Shown one piece after another: positions 16,341 to 23,789 of a DNA stretch of 24,811 bases (position 1 is its first letter; each line of letters opens with the position of its first letter). The notes below the pieces were generated by a model, which saw nothing but the letters and a program-made list of their open reading frames with translations, was not told where the DNA came from and made no database searches. A program made the position numbers and the translations under genes. The DNA comes from Methanobrevibacter sp. (GTDB lineage Archaea > Methanobacteriota > Methanobacteria > Methanobacteriales > Methanobacteriaceae). The stretch is taken from the NCBI GenBank assembly GCA_017652345.1, contig JAGCBE010000344.1:1-24811 (forward strand). The letters run 5' to 3'.

Positions 16341-17174
16341 ATGGCAAATTCTGATAAGCTCGTTGAAAGAGTTCTTTCAACTCCTACCACACAGAGAAAT
16401 CTCAAACTTTATGAGAGATACATTAAGGCTGCTGAGGCAGTTCAGAAAACTCAGGGTAAAACACTTAACCTTGAAAAGAAAGTTGCACTTGCAACTACCC
16501 TTGCAAATACCAGACAGATTTGTGAAGCAACTAACAGCTCTAACATTCCTAGCAAGACCTACTTCATGGATATGCTTACCGCTGTTGTTCCAAATCTAAT
16601 TGCTCCTGATATCGTTTCTACTCAGGCACTTGAGTCCAAGGCAGGAATGATTTCTTACCTCCGTTTCACCTATGGTTCTGATAAGGGTCAGACCACTGCC
16701 GGTACTATGTTCAATAACTCACTTTATACTGGCCGTTCCGATCAGTATTACAGTTCCAGAGTTGTTAACGAGGAAGCAGTTGCAAATGGTGTGAACTTTG
16801 AGTATGTTCCAGTCCTTCCTCAGACCGTTCAGGTTACACTTCCTGATGGAACTGTTTACACTGATGACGGCACTGGTAATCTCGTAAATCCAGTAAACGG
16901 TTCTACTGTTGGTACTATTAACTATGCAACTGGTGCATTTGCTTGTGCTACTGCTATTGATGGTACAACTGCTGTTTACGAGTACAACAATGAGCAAGTT
17001 CCAGATCTAAAGGTTCCTGAAATCAACATGAGTCTTGCACAGATTCCAATCTTTGCAAAGTCCAGAAAGCTTGCAGCATATTGGGGCTTTGATGCAGCAT
17101 ATGATCTCAAGCAACAGTACGGTGCAGAAATTCTTGATGTTATGTCTGCACAGGCAGCTGGAGAGATCGCCCAT
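16341..17174 (+). CDS. Major capsid protein (T4 gp23-like), exon 1 of 3
   Basis: The gene is a join of 16341-17174, 18188-18590 and 18970-19112. The phases agree and give 459 residues, a reasonable size for gp23-type capsid proteins. ATG 16341 follows AAAGGAAG. It forms the hexameric shell of the head. Exon 1 (278 codons) contains I-C-E|A at residues 60-63, matching the prohead-protease rule and near the T4 gp23 cleavage site at residue 65. It also contains an insertion-like beta region (TVQVTLPDGTVYTDDGTGNL) and SRKLAAYWGFDAAYDLKQQYG, like the gp23 SRKLKA...AQDL segment. Without splicing, translation would run four codons into the intron and stop at 17195. Codon choice is more G+C-rich than in neighbouring genes, as expected for a highly expressed protein. 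Confidence 0.9.
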
Positions 17175-18187
17175 AAACAAAAACTTGTGGCTTAATACAG
17201 TGATGTATTATGAAAAACCATGTGAATTTCTGGAAAGCCTTATTAGTTTTGTATCGCTAATATGGTAATCAGAAGCCAAGATAATTTTAATGAGGTATAC
17301 TTATGTATGGATACATTTACATGACAACAAATTTAATTGATGGTAGAAAATATATTGGACAGAAGAAATCTGATAAATTTCTTCATGAAAAATATCTGGG
17401 TTCCGGAAAAATTTTAAAACAAGCCATAGAAGCATATGGAAAAGAAAATTTCAAAGTTGAATTGTTGTGTGAATGTGAATCTAAAGAAGAACTTGACGAA
17501 ATGGAAATTTATTACATAAAATTTTACTATGCTCAAACAAGCAGAAAATATTATAATATATGTAAGGGTGGGCAAGCAGGTCCTGGTGGACCGAGGTTCA
17601 AAGATCATCATCATACAGAAGAAACAAAACAAAAAATGAGCGAAAGCCGTAAAGGTGAAAAGAATAGTAATTACGGTAATAGATGGACACAAAGTGATGA
17701 ACTGAAAGCCTTGCATAGTAAAATATCTTCTGGTGAAGGAAATGGAATGTTTGGTAAAAAACATTCTAACAACACCAAAAAGTTAATCGGTGAGCAGAAT
17801 CTTGGAAGAATACCAATAACAAACGGGACGATTAACAAAAGAGTTAAACCAGAAGACCTTGAATATTATTTATCTTTAGGTTTTTATAAAGGGTATACTA
17901 AAAAGCAAAAGGAAGATTAACTCATTAAAATTATAAGGTTCAGAGACTATCGAAAACTAAATAATTGCATTTGTAGAAATACATAAAAACAATATGTTGG
18001 CAATTTGAAAATAAGGTTGTTTAGTAAAACAACACGAAGTGAGTAGAGTAGGATTTAAGCAAATCCGAAGTGCATGGGTTCTTAATTTATTGGTAACAGA
18101 TGAATTAAGAATATGATATAGTCCGAACTATACAAAATAAATAATGTATAGAGAGTTATATTAAGCGTATAACTTGTAACAAATTTG
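17175..18187 (+). ncRNA. Group I intron 1 in the capsid gene, with GIY-YIG ORF
   Basis: 1013 bases. The upstream exon ends in U (CAU) and the intron ends in G, as required. Joining gives AGEIAH-EIDTEIATKL, which restores the gp23-like helix. Core elements are P (GTGAATTTCTGGAAAGCC, 17222-17239), Q (AATCAGAAGCCAAG, 17267-17280), R with GACTAT at 17945-17950 and S with ATAGTC at 18118-18123, the last two forming P7. Exon CCAU can pair with intron GUGG (17187-17190) through the usual U-G pair as P1. The endonuclease gene sits between Q and R, that is in the P6 region, as in the T4 td intron. No experimental splicing evidence is available. Confidence 0.88.
17303..17920 (+). CDS. GIY-YIG homing endonuclease within intron 1
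   Basis: 205 residues with a weak ribosome-binding site (GAGG at 17292). The N-terminal catalytic domain shows GYIYMTT...RKYIGQKK (the GIY and YIG halves), an Arg/Lys-rich helix with YLGSGKILKQAIEAYG, and EIYYIKFY with the metal-binding Glu. The C-terminal half has two NUMOD3-type DNA-binding repeats (HTEETKQKMSESRKG and GMFGKKHSNNTKKLIG) and ends with ITNGTINKRV...YYLSLGFYKGYTKK. It would cut intron-less alleles of the capsid gene and so spread the intron. The ORF appears intact. Weak translation signals are typical for such genes. Confidence 0.93.
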   Translation: MYGYIYMTTNLIDGRKYIGQKKSDKFLHEKYLGSGKILKQAIEAYGKENFKVELLCECESKEELDEMEIYYIKFYYAQTSRKYYNICKGGQAGPGGPRFKDHHHTEETKQKMSESRKGEKNSNYGNRWTQSDELKALHSKISSGEGNGMFGKKHSNNTKKLIGEQNLGRIPITNGTINKRVKPEDLEYYLSLGFYKGYTKKQKED

Positions 18188-18590
18188 GAGATTGATACAG
18201 AAATAGCTACAAAGCTAGTTAATCTAGCAGCAGCAGGTCCAGAACTCACTTGGTCTAAGATTCCACCTCACGGTGTTAATGTTGTTGACCACTATGATAG
18301 CTTCTGGGTTAGAATTACTGAGGGTGCAAAGATTGTCTTCAATGCTACTCAGAGAGTTCAGCCAAACTTCATTGTTTGTGGTTCTAATGTTTCCGCTGTT
18401 ATTGAGTGCATGAGAAACTTTGATGCTACTGGTGCTTCTGATGCAGTTGGTCCACACTTCATTGGTACACTCGGTGGTAGATATAAGTGTTATGTTGTTC
18501 CACTACTTGATCCAGATGTCTTTGTACTTGGTTATAAGGGTACAAACTTCCTTGAAACTGGATTAACAGATGATTATGCTGTTGCAGCGT
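18188..18590 (+). CDS. Major capsid protein, exon 2 of 3
   Basis: 134 complete codons plus one base (phase 1 at the 3' end). It encodes EIDTEIATKLVNLAAAG, then TWSKIPPHGVNVVDHYDSF, a segment with NFIVCGSNVSAVIE, and GGRYKCYVVPLLDPDVFVLGYKG, all typical of the C-terminal half of gp23-type proteins. The open frame begins upstream at TTG 18185, but that triplet is the last part of the intron and not a start. Read without splicing, the frame stops at 18592, two bases after the proposed splice site. Confidence 0.88.
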
Positions 18591-18969
18591 AATACAAGTC
18601 CAGTATAAACCTAGTGAATTGCTGGAAAGCTCACTTAAAGAAATGAGTCAATCAGCAGCCAAGCATTACTAATATGTAATGAAGGTTCAACGACTATCGA
18701 AAGCTAGAAAATCACATTTACAGAAATGTATAAATAGTTTTTTACTAGGTGGTTTGAAAATAAGGTTATTGAAATATAACACGAAGCAAGTAGAGTACAG
18801 CCTATAAAGGTTAGCAGTAAAATGATATTAGTTTTACATAAGTCTATTAAATGGAAGTGCTAGGGTTTTTAATAACTTGGTAATAGAGTTATTAAATTCA
18901 TGATATAGTCTGATCCTCATAGTGATATGGGAAATATACATATTATTACAGTATGTATAAACACAAATG
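18591..18969 (+). ncRNA. Group I intron 2 in the capsid gene, without ORF
   Basis: About 379 bases. Core elements are P (18614-18630, GTGAATTGCTGGAAAGC), Q (18650-18664, AATCAGCAGCCAAGC), R (18685-18698, GTTCAACGACTATC) and S (ATAGTC at 18905-18910), with GACTAT/ATAGTC forming P7. Large parts match intron 1 (for example GGTTTGAAAATAAGGTT and AACACGAAG...AGTAGAGTA), so the two are related. The proposed exon junction GCG-T|TT-GTA gives AVAAFVYAPYMPV, fitting gp23-type proteins. UACAA near the intron 5' end can pair with UUGUA at the start of exon 3 as P10. P1 is weak in this model, so boundaries may be off by a few bases. Confidence 0.8.
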
Positions 18970-19112
18970 TTGTATACGCTCCGTATATGCCAGTGCTCTC
19001 CACAGACGTCCTTATGCCAGCAGACTTCCGTGGTCAGCAAGGTTATGCTACATCTTACGGTACTAAGATGATCAATGGTAAGATGTACCTCCGTGGTAGA
19101 ATCACTGGTTGA
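18970..19112 (+). CDS. Major capsid protein, exon 3 of 3
   Basis: It completes the capsid protein: the phase-1 junction codon, then VYAPYMPVLSTDVLMPADF, GQQGYATSYGTKMINGKMYLRGRITG and TGA at 19110-19112. The APYMP and YGTKM elements match the C-terminal end of gp23-type capsid proteins. An apparent ATG-initiated frame from 18927 is an extension into the intron, not a separate gene. Confidence 0.85.
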
Positions 19113-19149
19113 TTTTAACTTTTGATTTTATCATAGATTGATTTATCAA

Positions 19150-19187
19150 AGAGTTACATGACTGCTTAATTGTAGTCATGTAACTCT
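19150..19187 (+). promoter_or_regulatory. Strong hairpin after the capsid gene, no U-run
   Basis: Arms 19150-19165 and 19172-19187 pair over 16 bp with one G-U pair and a 6-base loop. The bases that follow are A-rich, not T-rich, so it is a poor intrinsic terminator. It lies 37 bases after the capsid stop. It may stabilise or delimit the abundant capsid mRNA, or act as an attenuator. Confidence 0.6.
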
Positions 19188-19238
19188 AAGATATAAAAAA
19201 GTAAATAAAAATATTCTTTCAGAAAGGATTGAATTAAC

Positions 19239-19805
19239 ATGGCAATTTCTACTGTTACAATTACTCTTACTAATACCAAACAGGCTAATGCCGTTGTTGG
19301 TGAAGGTTATAAGCCTCTAGTTGTTATTTCTCCTACTGGAATCACTACTCCACAGACTCCTTATGATGAGTGGGTTGCAGATTCTTCCACTGTTCTTGAA
19401 GGTACTATTGCAGTTCCTGCATGGAAGAAGCTCCAGTATTTTGTTATGCAGCCAGGTGCTCAGTTTGCACTACAGACTGATAACTATGATGAGGTCTACT
19501 ACTATGAGACTCTTAAACTTGATGGACTTGGAATTAAGTTTAGTCCAAATCCTGTTACTGTTATTGCAATTTCTCTTGATAAGACCACAGCATCTCTAAC
19601 TGTTGGTGGTTCTACTGTTTCTGTTACTGCAACAACTAACCCAGCAGGTGGTACTGTTACTTGGGCATCTAGCGACGAGTCTGTTGCTACTGTTGCTGAT
19701 GGTGTTATCACTGCTGTTGCAGCAGGTACAGCAACTATTACAGCTACATCTACCATTGATGGTGTTACTGTTTCTGCAAACTGTGTTGCTACGGTTACTG
19801 CATAA
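19239..19805 (+). CDS. Virion protein with C-terminal bacterial Ig-like (Big2) domain
   Basis: 188 residues, ATG start behind AGAAAGGA. Residues 1-100 form a beta-rich domain (VTITLTNTKQANAVVGEGYK, WKKLQYFVMQPGAQFAL). Residues from about 107 are a Big2 domain with the signatures ISLDKTTASLTVGGS, VTWASSDESVATVADGVITA and AAGTATITATS. Such domains decorate capsids and tails of many phages and can bind host-surface or mucus glycans. Position straight after the capsid gene suggests a capsid decoration or head-fibre protein. Codon choice is like that of the capsid gene, suggesting high expression. The exact role is inferred. Confidence 0.85.
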   Translation: MAISTVTITLTNTKQANAVVGEGYKPLVVISPTGITTPQTPYDEWVADSSTVLEGTIAVPAWKKLQYFVMQPGAQFALQTDNYDEVYYYETLKLDGLGIKFSPNPVTVIAISLDKTTASLTVGGSTVSVTATTNPAGGTVTWASSDESVATVADGVITAVAAGTATITATSTIDGVTVSANCVATVTA

Positions 19806-19845
19806 TTTAACACTAGCTTGAATTAAGCATTAGCTTATTCATGAA

Positions 19846-19885
19846 GTATCAAGGACTGGTTTATCCTCCAGCCGGTCCTTGATAC
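19846..19885 (+). promoter_or_regulatory. Hairpin after the Ig-domain gene, no U-run
   Basis: Arms 19846-19859 and 19872-19885 pair over 14 bp (one G-U pair), extendable by a T-G pair, with a loop of about 10-12 bases. No T-run follows. It lies between the Ig-domain gene and the ribosome-binding site of the next gene. Together with the hairpin at 19150 it brackets the Ig-domain gene. Confidence 0.6.
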
Positions 19886-19916
19886 ACTATAACCAATGGA
19901 GGTGGAGATATATATA

Positions 19917-20384
19917 ATGAAATTTGCGGTTAAAAATCTAAAGGATACCCCACATACTATATGTAGATTTAATGGTCAAAAAGTTAAAATTCAACCAAGG
20001 GAAACCATTACCGTAAATACGGATGACGTCAATGAGTATAACTATTGGAAGAGTTTAAAACGAGAACAATTAAATTTATATGGTTTGGATGTTATTCTTG
20101 ACGAAGATCAAATACTAAAAGCTAATAATAGCAATTATGTAGATGCTTCTATTGTTGACGGGTTTGTTTCACCTATTGCCAAAGAAATTGCTTCTAGTAC
20201 AAAAGTTAAGGTTGAAGAAGAAGTTAATACTAACACTTCCGATGATACTTACACAGAGGAAAATTTAATGAAAATGGATAAAGAAGATCTTTTTAATATC
20301 TGTGATAACTTTGGTATTAAATATAAGAGAAACAATTCTGTGAAGACCTTAGTTGGCCTGATTTTAGAGAGTGGAGTTGTTTAA
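19917..20384 (+). CDS. Unknown head/neck-region protein with C-terminal SAP/HeH-like helical motif
   Basis: 155 residues from ATG 19917. An in-frame ATG at 19896 overlaps GGAGGTGG, which serves as the ribosome-binding site for 19917. Residues 1-60 form a small beta domain (MKFAVKNLKDTPHTICRFNG, then KIQPRETITV), comparable to the start of the protein at 24369. An acidic threonine/serine-rich linker follows. The end, KMDKEDLFNICDNFGIKYKR followed by KTLVGLILES, is a helix-extended-loop-helix pattern like SAP or HeH motifs that bind nucleic acid or protein partners. The function is not known. The next gene starts two bases after its stop. Confidence 0.7.
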   Translation: MKFAVKNLKDTPHTICRFNGQKVKIQPRETITVNTDDVNEYNYWKSLKREQLNLYGLDVILDEDQILKANNSNYVDASIVDGFVSPIAKEIASSTKVKVEEEVNTNTSDDTYTEENLMKMDKEDLFNICDNFGIKYKRNNSVKTLVGLILESGVV

Positions 20385-20386
20385 TA

Positions 20387-21079
20387 ATGACACTTGCAGA
20401 ATATGTTGATGAAATTCTATTTTCTCTTGGTGGAAGTGTATTAGATATTGAAATCAAAAACGATATTCCTAGATGTGTCAATAGGGCCTTCAGAGAAGTG
20501 AAGCCTTATGTTACAACACCTGCATATATGACATTGCCATTTGGTGCGAGAGCAAATGGTATTGGAGGAACTATAGATCTAAAAGATAAAAATGTTTATA
20601 GTGTTGTAAATGTTATGCGTCCGGATTCGTACAATAGTATGAGTATGAATACATTAGATGTTTTTGGTCTTAATTTAACTTATTCTGCTATAACAAACAT
20701 GGATGCTTACGCAGATAGAATGTTACGACTGCAACAAATCAATACAATTTCCACCGATTTGGATTTTATTTGGGATGCTCATAATAAACAATTATCTGTT
20801 ACTATGAACCCACCATTTACTAACATGATAACCATTCAATATATACCTGATTATAAAGATGTTGAGGAAATAACAGAGGTATTTTGGATGGATATTATAT
20901 TAAGATTGGCAACAGCGTATGCTAAACAAGTTATTGGACGAATTAGAAGCAAATATACTTTAAATTCTTCTACATATAATCTTGATGGTGAAACAATGTT
21001 GTCAGAGGCGAACACTGAAATACAAGATATCCGTAGCTTCCTGACAGCTAATCAGGATATTGTATTTCCTATTGACTAA
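20387..21079 (+). CDS. Putative neck/head-completion protein
   Basis: 230 residues, ATG start. It begins with LAEYVDEILFSLGGSVLDIE and then a helix with RCVNRAFREVKPYV, a beta region, and a C-terminal helical domain (FWMDIILRLATAYAKQVIGR, then EANTEIQDIRSFLTANQDIV). This helical-beta-helical layout, with a C-terminal helix bundle, is common in phage connector and neck proteins. I cannot tie it to a named family from memory with certainty. Position between capsid and tail-completion genes supports a head-tail joining role. Confidence 0.6.
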   Translation: MTLAEYVDEILFSLGGSVLDIEIKNDIPRCVNRAFREVKPYVTTPAYMTLPFGARANGIGGTIDLKDKNVYSVVNVMRPDSYNSMSMNTLDVFGLNLTYSAITNMDAYADRMLRLQQINTISTDLDFIWDAHNKQLSVTMNPPFTNMITIQYIPDYKDVEEITEVFWMDIILRLATAYAKQVIGRIRSKYTLNSSTYNLDGETMLSEANTEIQDIRSFLTANQDIVFPID

Positions 21080-21109
21080 TAATTTTTAATTAGAAAGGAA
21101 GTTATTCAA

Positions 21110-22243
21110 ATGGCAGCAGATCTTAATGTTTTTGAATTAACAAACATGGAACTACATAAGACAGAAGCTAAGAAGTCTGTTAAGGAGTCTGTTTCTAAAA
21201 CTTCTAAGAAAGCTACTAAGAAAGCTTTCAATATCCCAGTTAATAAACTAAAGTTTGAGTCTCTTTCTCATTATCTTAGCGAAGATGCTGACGAGGAAGA
21301 AACTGAACTTGATGTTACCGCTGATTACACTCCTGATGATGATGTTGTCCTAGTCATTGACCCTGAAATGGATGAAGTTCCGGAGGATGTTGAAGAGGCT
21401 GAGGAACAGGCAGAAGATATTATTGGTGATCATATTTGCAAGTGTGCAATTTGTGGTGCTAATTATATTACTGATGCTGAGATTAGCGAAGAACTAGAAA
21501 TGGAAGAAGAGACTTGCCCAGTTTGTGGTGAAACAGGTGAGCAGATCGTTGTTGGTGTTATTACTCCTACTGAAGAACTTTCCGCAGAAGATGAGGAAGA
21601 TATTGAAGGTACTGAGGATATTGACATTGAAGACGAGGAAGAAATTGAAACTGCTGATGGTGAGGAAGAAGAATTTGACGAATTTGAAGAAGAGGATGAC
21701 TTTGAGGAATCCGTCAAGCGTTCTAGAGCAAGAACACTTCGTCGCAAGGCTGAATCTGTTAGAAAGATTGCAAAGAGACCTACTTCCAGAAAGCTAAAGG
21801 AATCTAAGTCTATTGATTTTGATGAAGCAACCTTTAACAGAATGCTTACTCGTTTTGCAAAAGAGAACTATGAGAATGTTCGTTTTGTAAGAATTTCTGA
21901 GGGTACTGTTCGTGGAAATAAACTTACTCTTTCTGGTATTGTTACAACTACAAAGGGATCTAAGAAGTCCATTAAGTTTGTTGCAGAGAACTTCATTCCT
22001 GCAAAGAGAATGACAATTAAGTTTAAGGAGTCTGGTGCATTTACTGAAAGCGTTAAGAATCCTGGTTTCACATTTGTTGTTGAGTGTGTTATGAAGGGTT
22101 CTGTAATTGTTCCAGCAGCACTTTCTTATAACTTCAAAGCAAAGAACGAAGGCCTAAAGGATAGAGGTATTTACTCTGTTACTGGTAAAGTTCTAAGTGA
22201 GTCTGTTCGCAGACCGGCTCCAAAGAAAAGATTTAAGAAGTAA
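21110..22243 (+). CDS. Acidic zinc-ribbon protein with prohead-protease-type linker
   Basis: 377 residues, ATG start behind GAAAGGAAG. The order is a lysine-rich N-terminus (KESVSKTSKKATKKAF), an acidic segment, a zinc ribbon with C112-x2-C115 and C136-x2-C139, a long Glu/Asp run (about 145-200), a highly basic linker (about 202-230) ending RKLKE|S at E231, and a C-terminal alpha/beta domain of about 145 residues that ends in a basic tail (PAPKKRFKK). The site after E231 has the same form as those in genes 600-9768, so cleavage could release the C-terminal domain. It is probably a virion protein. Its biochemical role is unknown, and the strong charge segregation is unusual. Confidence 0.7.
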   Translation: MAADLNVFELTNMELHKTEAKKSVKESVSKTSKKATKKAFNIPVNKLKFESLSHYLSEDADEEETELDVTADYTPDDDVVLVIDPEMDEVPEDVEEAEEQAEDIIGDHICKCAICGANYITDAEISEELEMEEETCPVCGETGEQIVVGVITPTEELSAEDEEDIEGTEDIDIEDEEEIETADGEEEEFDEFEEEDDFEESVKRSRARTLRRKAESVRKIAKRPTSRKLKESKSIDFDEATFNRMLTRFAKENYENVRFVRISEGTVRGNKLTLSGIVTTTKGSKKSIKFVAENFIPAKRMTIKFKESGAFTESVKNPGFTFVVECVMKGSVIVPAALSYNFKAKNEGLKDRGIYSVTGKVLSESVRRPAPKKRFKK

Positions 22244-22283
22244 TTCTTAAAGATATAGTTCATAGTAAAGGGGAGTTTTTATA

Positions 22284-22862
22284 ATGTTTAAATTACAAAA
22301 ATTCCCCTTAAATGAAATAACTCGTTGGGATATAATTAAAAGAAGTAAATCAGAATCACCTGAAAGATTTCAAAAACAAAAGTTTTATAGAGCTAAAGAT
22401 TTTGATAATGTTGATTTTCAAGAACTATTTGAAAATGATACTTTTACATGGAAATCTAGAGTTGGAGATTATATCGTAACGATTTCATTTGAGGGAGCCT
22501 TTGCAAATCTTTATACAAAAGTAGGTAGCTGGTCTGGTAAGAATAGATGGAAGAGAATTGATTTACATCTATTAACTCAATGTTTAAGTAAAGCTCTTGA
22601 CGACGAAGATCTATATGTAAACTGTACTTGCCCCGATTTCGTGTACCGCTTCAGTTTTTGGTTATCACAGGCCGGTGGAAAATACGGTGTTCAACAAAAC
22701 AGACCTCCGAAAGTCCGTAATGTTAAAAACAATAAAGGGTTTGTTTGCAAACATATACTAGCAGTTCTTTATGGTAAACGATGGGTTCCGGCAGCAGCTA
22801 AAGCTTGGTTAAATTATATTATGGCTAACCCAGAAGTTGCAGAAGAGCTGATTTGGGGGTAA
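22284..22862 (+). CDS. SWIM-type zinc-finger protein
   Basis: 192 residues, ATG start behind AAAGGGGAG. The SWIM signature is clear: C-T-C in NCTCPDF, then a spacer of about 38 residues, then C-K-H in FVCKHILAVLYG, giving CxC...CxH. The N-terminal part (WDIIKRSKSESPERFQKQKF, then a beta sheet with YIVTISFEGAFANLYTKVGS) resembles the region before SWIM domains in other proteins. SWIM domains bind DNA or protein. Its place inside the virion gene cluster suggests a structural or packaging-related protein, but no specific role can be assigned. Confidence 0.8.
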   Translation: MFKLQKFPLNEITRWDIIKRSKSESPERFQKQKFYRAKDFDNVDFQELFENDTFTWKSRVGDYIVTISFEGAFANLYTKVGSWSGKNRWKRIDLHLLTQCLSKALDDEDLYVNCTCPDFVYRFSFWLSQAGGKYGVQQNRPPKVRNVKNNKGFVCKHILAVLYGKRWVPAAAKAWLNYIMANPEVAEELIWG

Positions 22863-22867
22863 TTATA

Positions 22868-23350
22868 ATGGGCTTATTAACTCAAAATGATTCCACCATA
22901 TTTAGATCATATTTTAAAGAAATGGCAAAACTAATTGGCATAAGAGTGTTATATCAATATCCTATTGATATGAATTTTACAATATATGCTGAGGAAGTTC
23001 CAACGGGATTTTCAGAAGAAATAGAACTTGATATTATTTTTGACGAAAATCCAAAAGTTACAACTTTAAGAAAATACGGATGGGTATCTGAATTACCAGA
23101 AGATAAACCTTATATGGCAACTTTACCGTTTGATACAAAGAATCTATGCAAAGGTTGTAGAATACTTATTGTACCACCACAACCGTTAGCAGACAAAAGA
23201 ACTTTTGTTATTACTGATATTCAAGCTGGATTAGAGTTTCCAGATAGTTGGGTTTGTAAATTAGCTCCTGTGTTCTTTAACAAAACACCAGAAAAGAAAC
23301 TTGAACAGTATAAAGATAAAAATAATGTTTTTATGGACATAAAGGATTAA
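22868..23350 (+). CDS. Putative head-tail connector protein
   Basis: 160 residues from ATG 22868 with GGGGGT upstream; the frame also opens at TTG 22853, which lies inside the preceding gene and is rejected. It is mostly beta (RVLYQYPIDMNFTIYAEEV, ELDIIFDENPKVTTLRKYGW, CRILIVPPQPLADKRTFVIT), with a short N-terminal helix and a charged C-terminus. The pattern fits small beta-barrel neck or connector proteins, and the genes on both sides are head-tail joining types. I do not recognise a specific family. The next gene starts five bases after its stop. Confidence 0.55.
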   Translation: MGLLTQNDSTIFRSYFKEMAKLIGIRVLYQYPIDMNFTIYAEEVPTGFSEEIELDIIFDENPKVTTLRKYGWVSELPEDKPYMATLPFDTKNLCKGCRILIVPPQPLADKRTFVITDIQAGLEFPDSWVCKLAPVFFNKTPEKKLEQYKDKNNVFMDIKD

Positions 23351-23354
23351 GGAT

Positions 23355-23789
23355 ATGAAGATTTGGTATCCAATTAAATTTAGCGAGTTTAATTCAGATA
23401 ACTTGCAATTATACTTGCTAAAATGTCAGGCAGACTTGGGTAGTTTTAAACTATTTCTAAAATCCAATTACAATGATTTAAGATGGAAAGTAGTTACAAA
23501 TAAATTAAGAGATGTTGCTAGTATCAATCTATTAAGGGATATCAATGCTGGAGATATAGCAAGTCAGTTTATAAATAGCTTACAATGTAAATATGATGCC
23601 AATACTGGATGTTGTTATTATTTTGTTTCAGAGTTTGTTAAATGTAATGGTACAACAGAATCATTGAATTTTGTCATACGTTTAATTGAATATGGGAACG
23701 ATGCATTAACACCAATGAATTGGATTCGACACAGCTATTTAAAATTTACTGATTTTGTCACAAAGGGGTTTGAAAACAATGAGTATTAA
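23355..23789 (+). CDS. Unknown small protein of the neck/tail region
   Basis: 144 residues, ATG start, with AAGGA immediately upstream. It is a mixed helical and beta protein (IKFSEFNSDNLQLYLLKCQA, helix NKLRDVASINLLRDINAGDI, strand CCYYFVSEFVKCNG). No motif is recognised. Its last 11 bases overlap the start of the next gene, which suggests translational coupling. A head-tail joining role is suggested by position only. Confidence 0.65.
   Translation: MKIWYPIKFSEFNSDNLQLYLLKCQADLGSFKLFLKSNYNDLRWKVVTNKLRDVASINLLRDINAGDIASQFINSLQCKYDANTGCCYYFVSEFVKCNGTTESLNFVIRLIEYGNDALTPMNWIRHSYLKFTDFVTKGFENNEY

Noticed and set aside
18185..18592. Independent gene starting at TTG 18185
   Set aside because: The TTG is the last part of intron 1 and has no ribosome-binding site; the protein is the middle of the gp23-like capsid protein.
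18927..19112. Separate small gene starting at ATG 18927
   Set aside because: The conserved part starts at about 18970 and completes the capsid protein after intron removal; the preceding residues come from intron P9-region sequence.
19321..19821. Leucine-rich plus-strand ORFs in a second frame of the Ig-domain gene
   Set aside because: Their composition follows from codon repeats of the Big2 domain in the real frame, and they have no start signals.
21463..21747. Minus-strand serine-rich ORF
   Set aside because: It is the shadow of the Glu/Asp-rich run of the 21110 gene; the poly-Ser composition comes from GAA/GAT/GAG codons read backwards.
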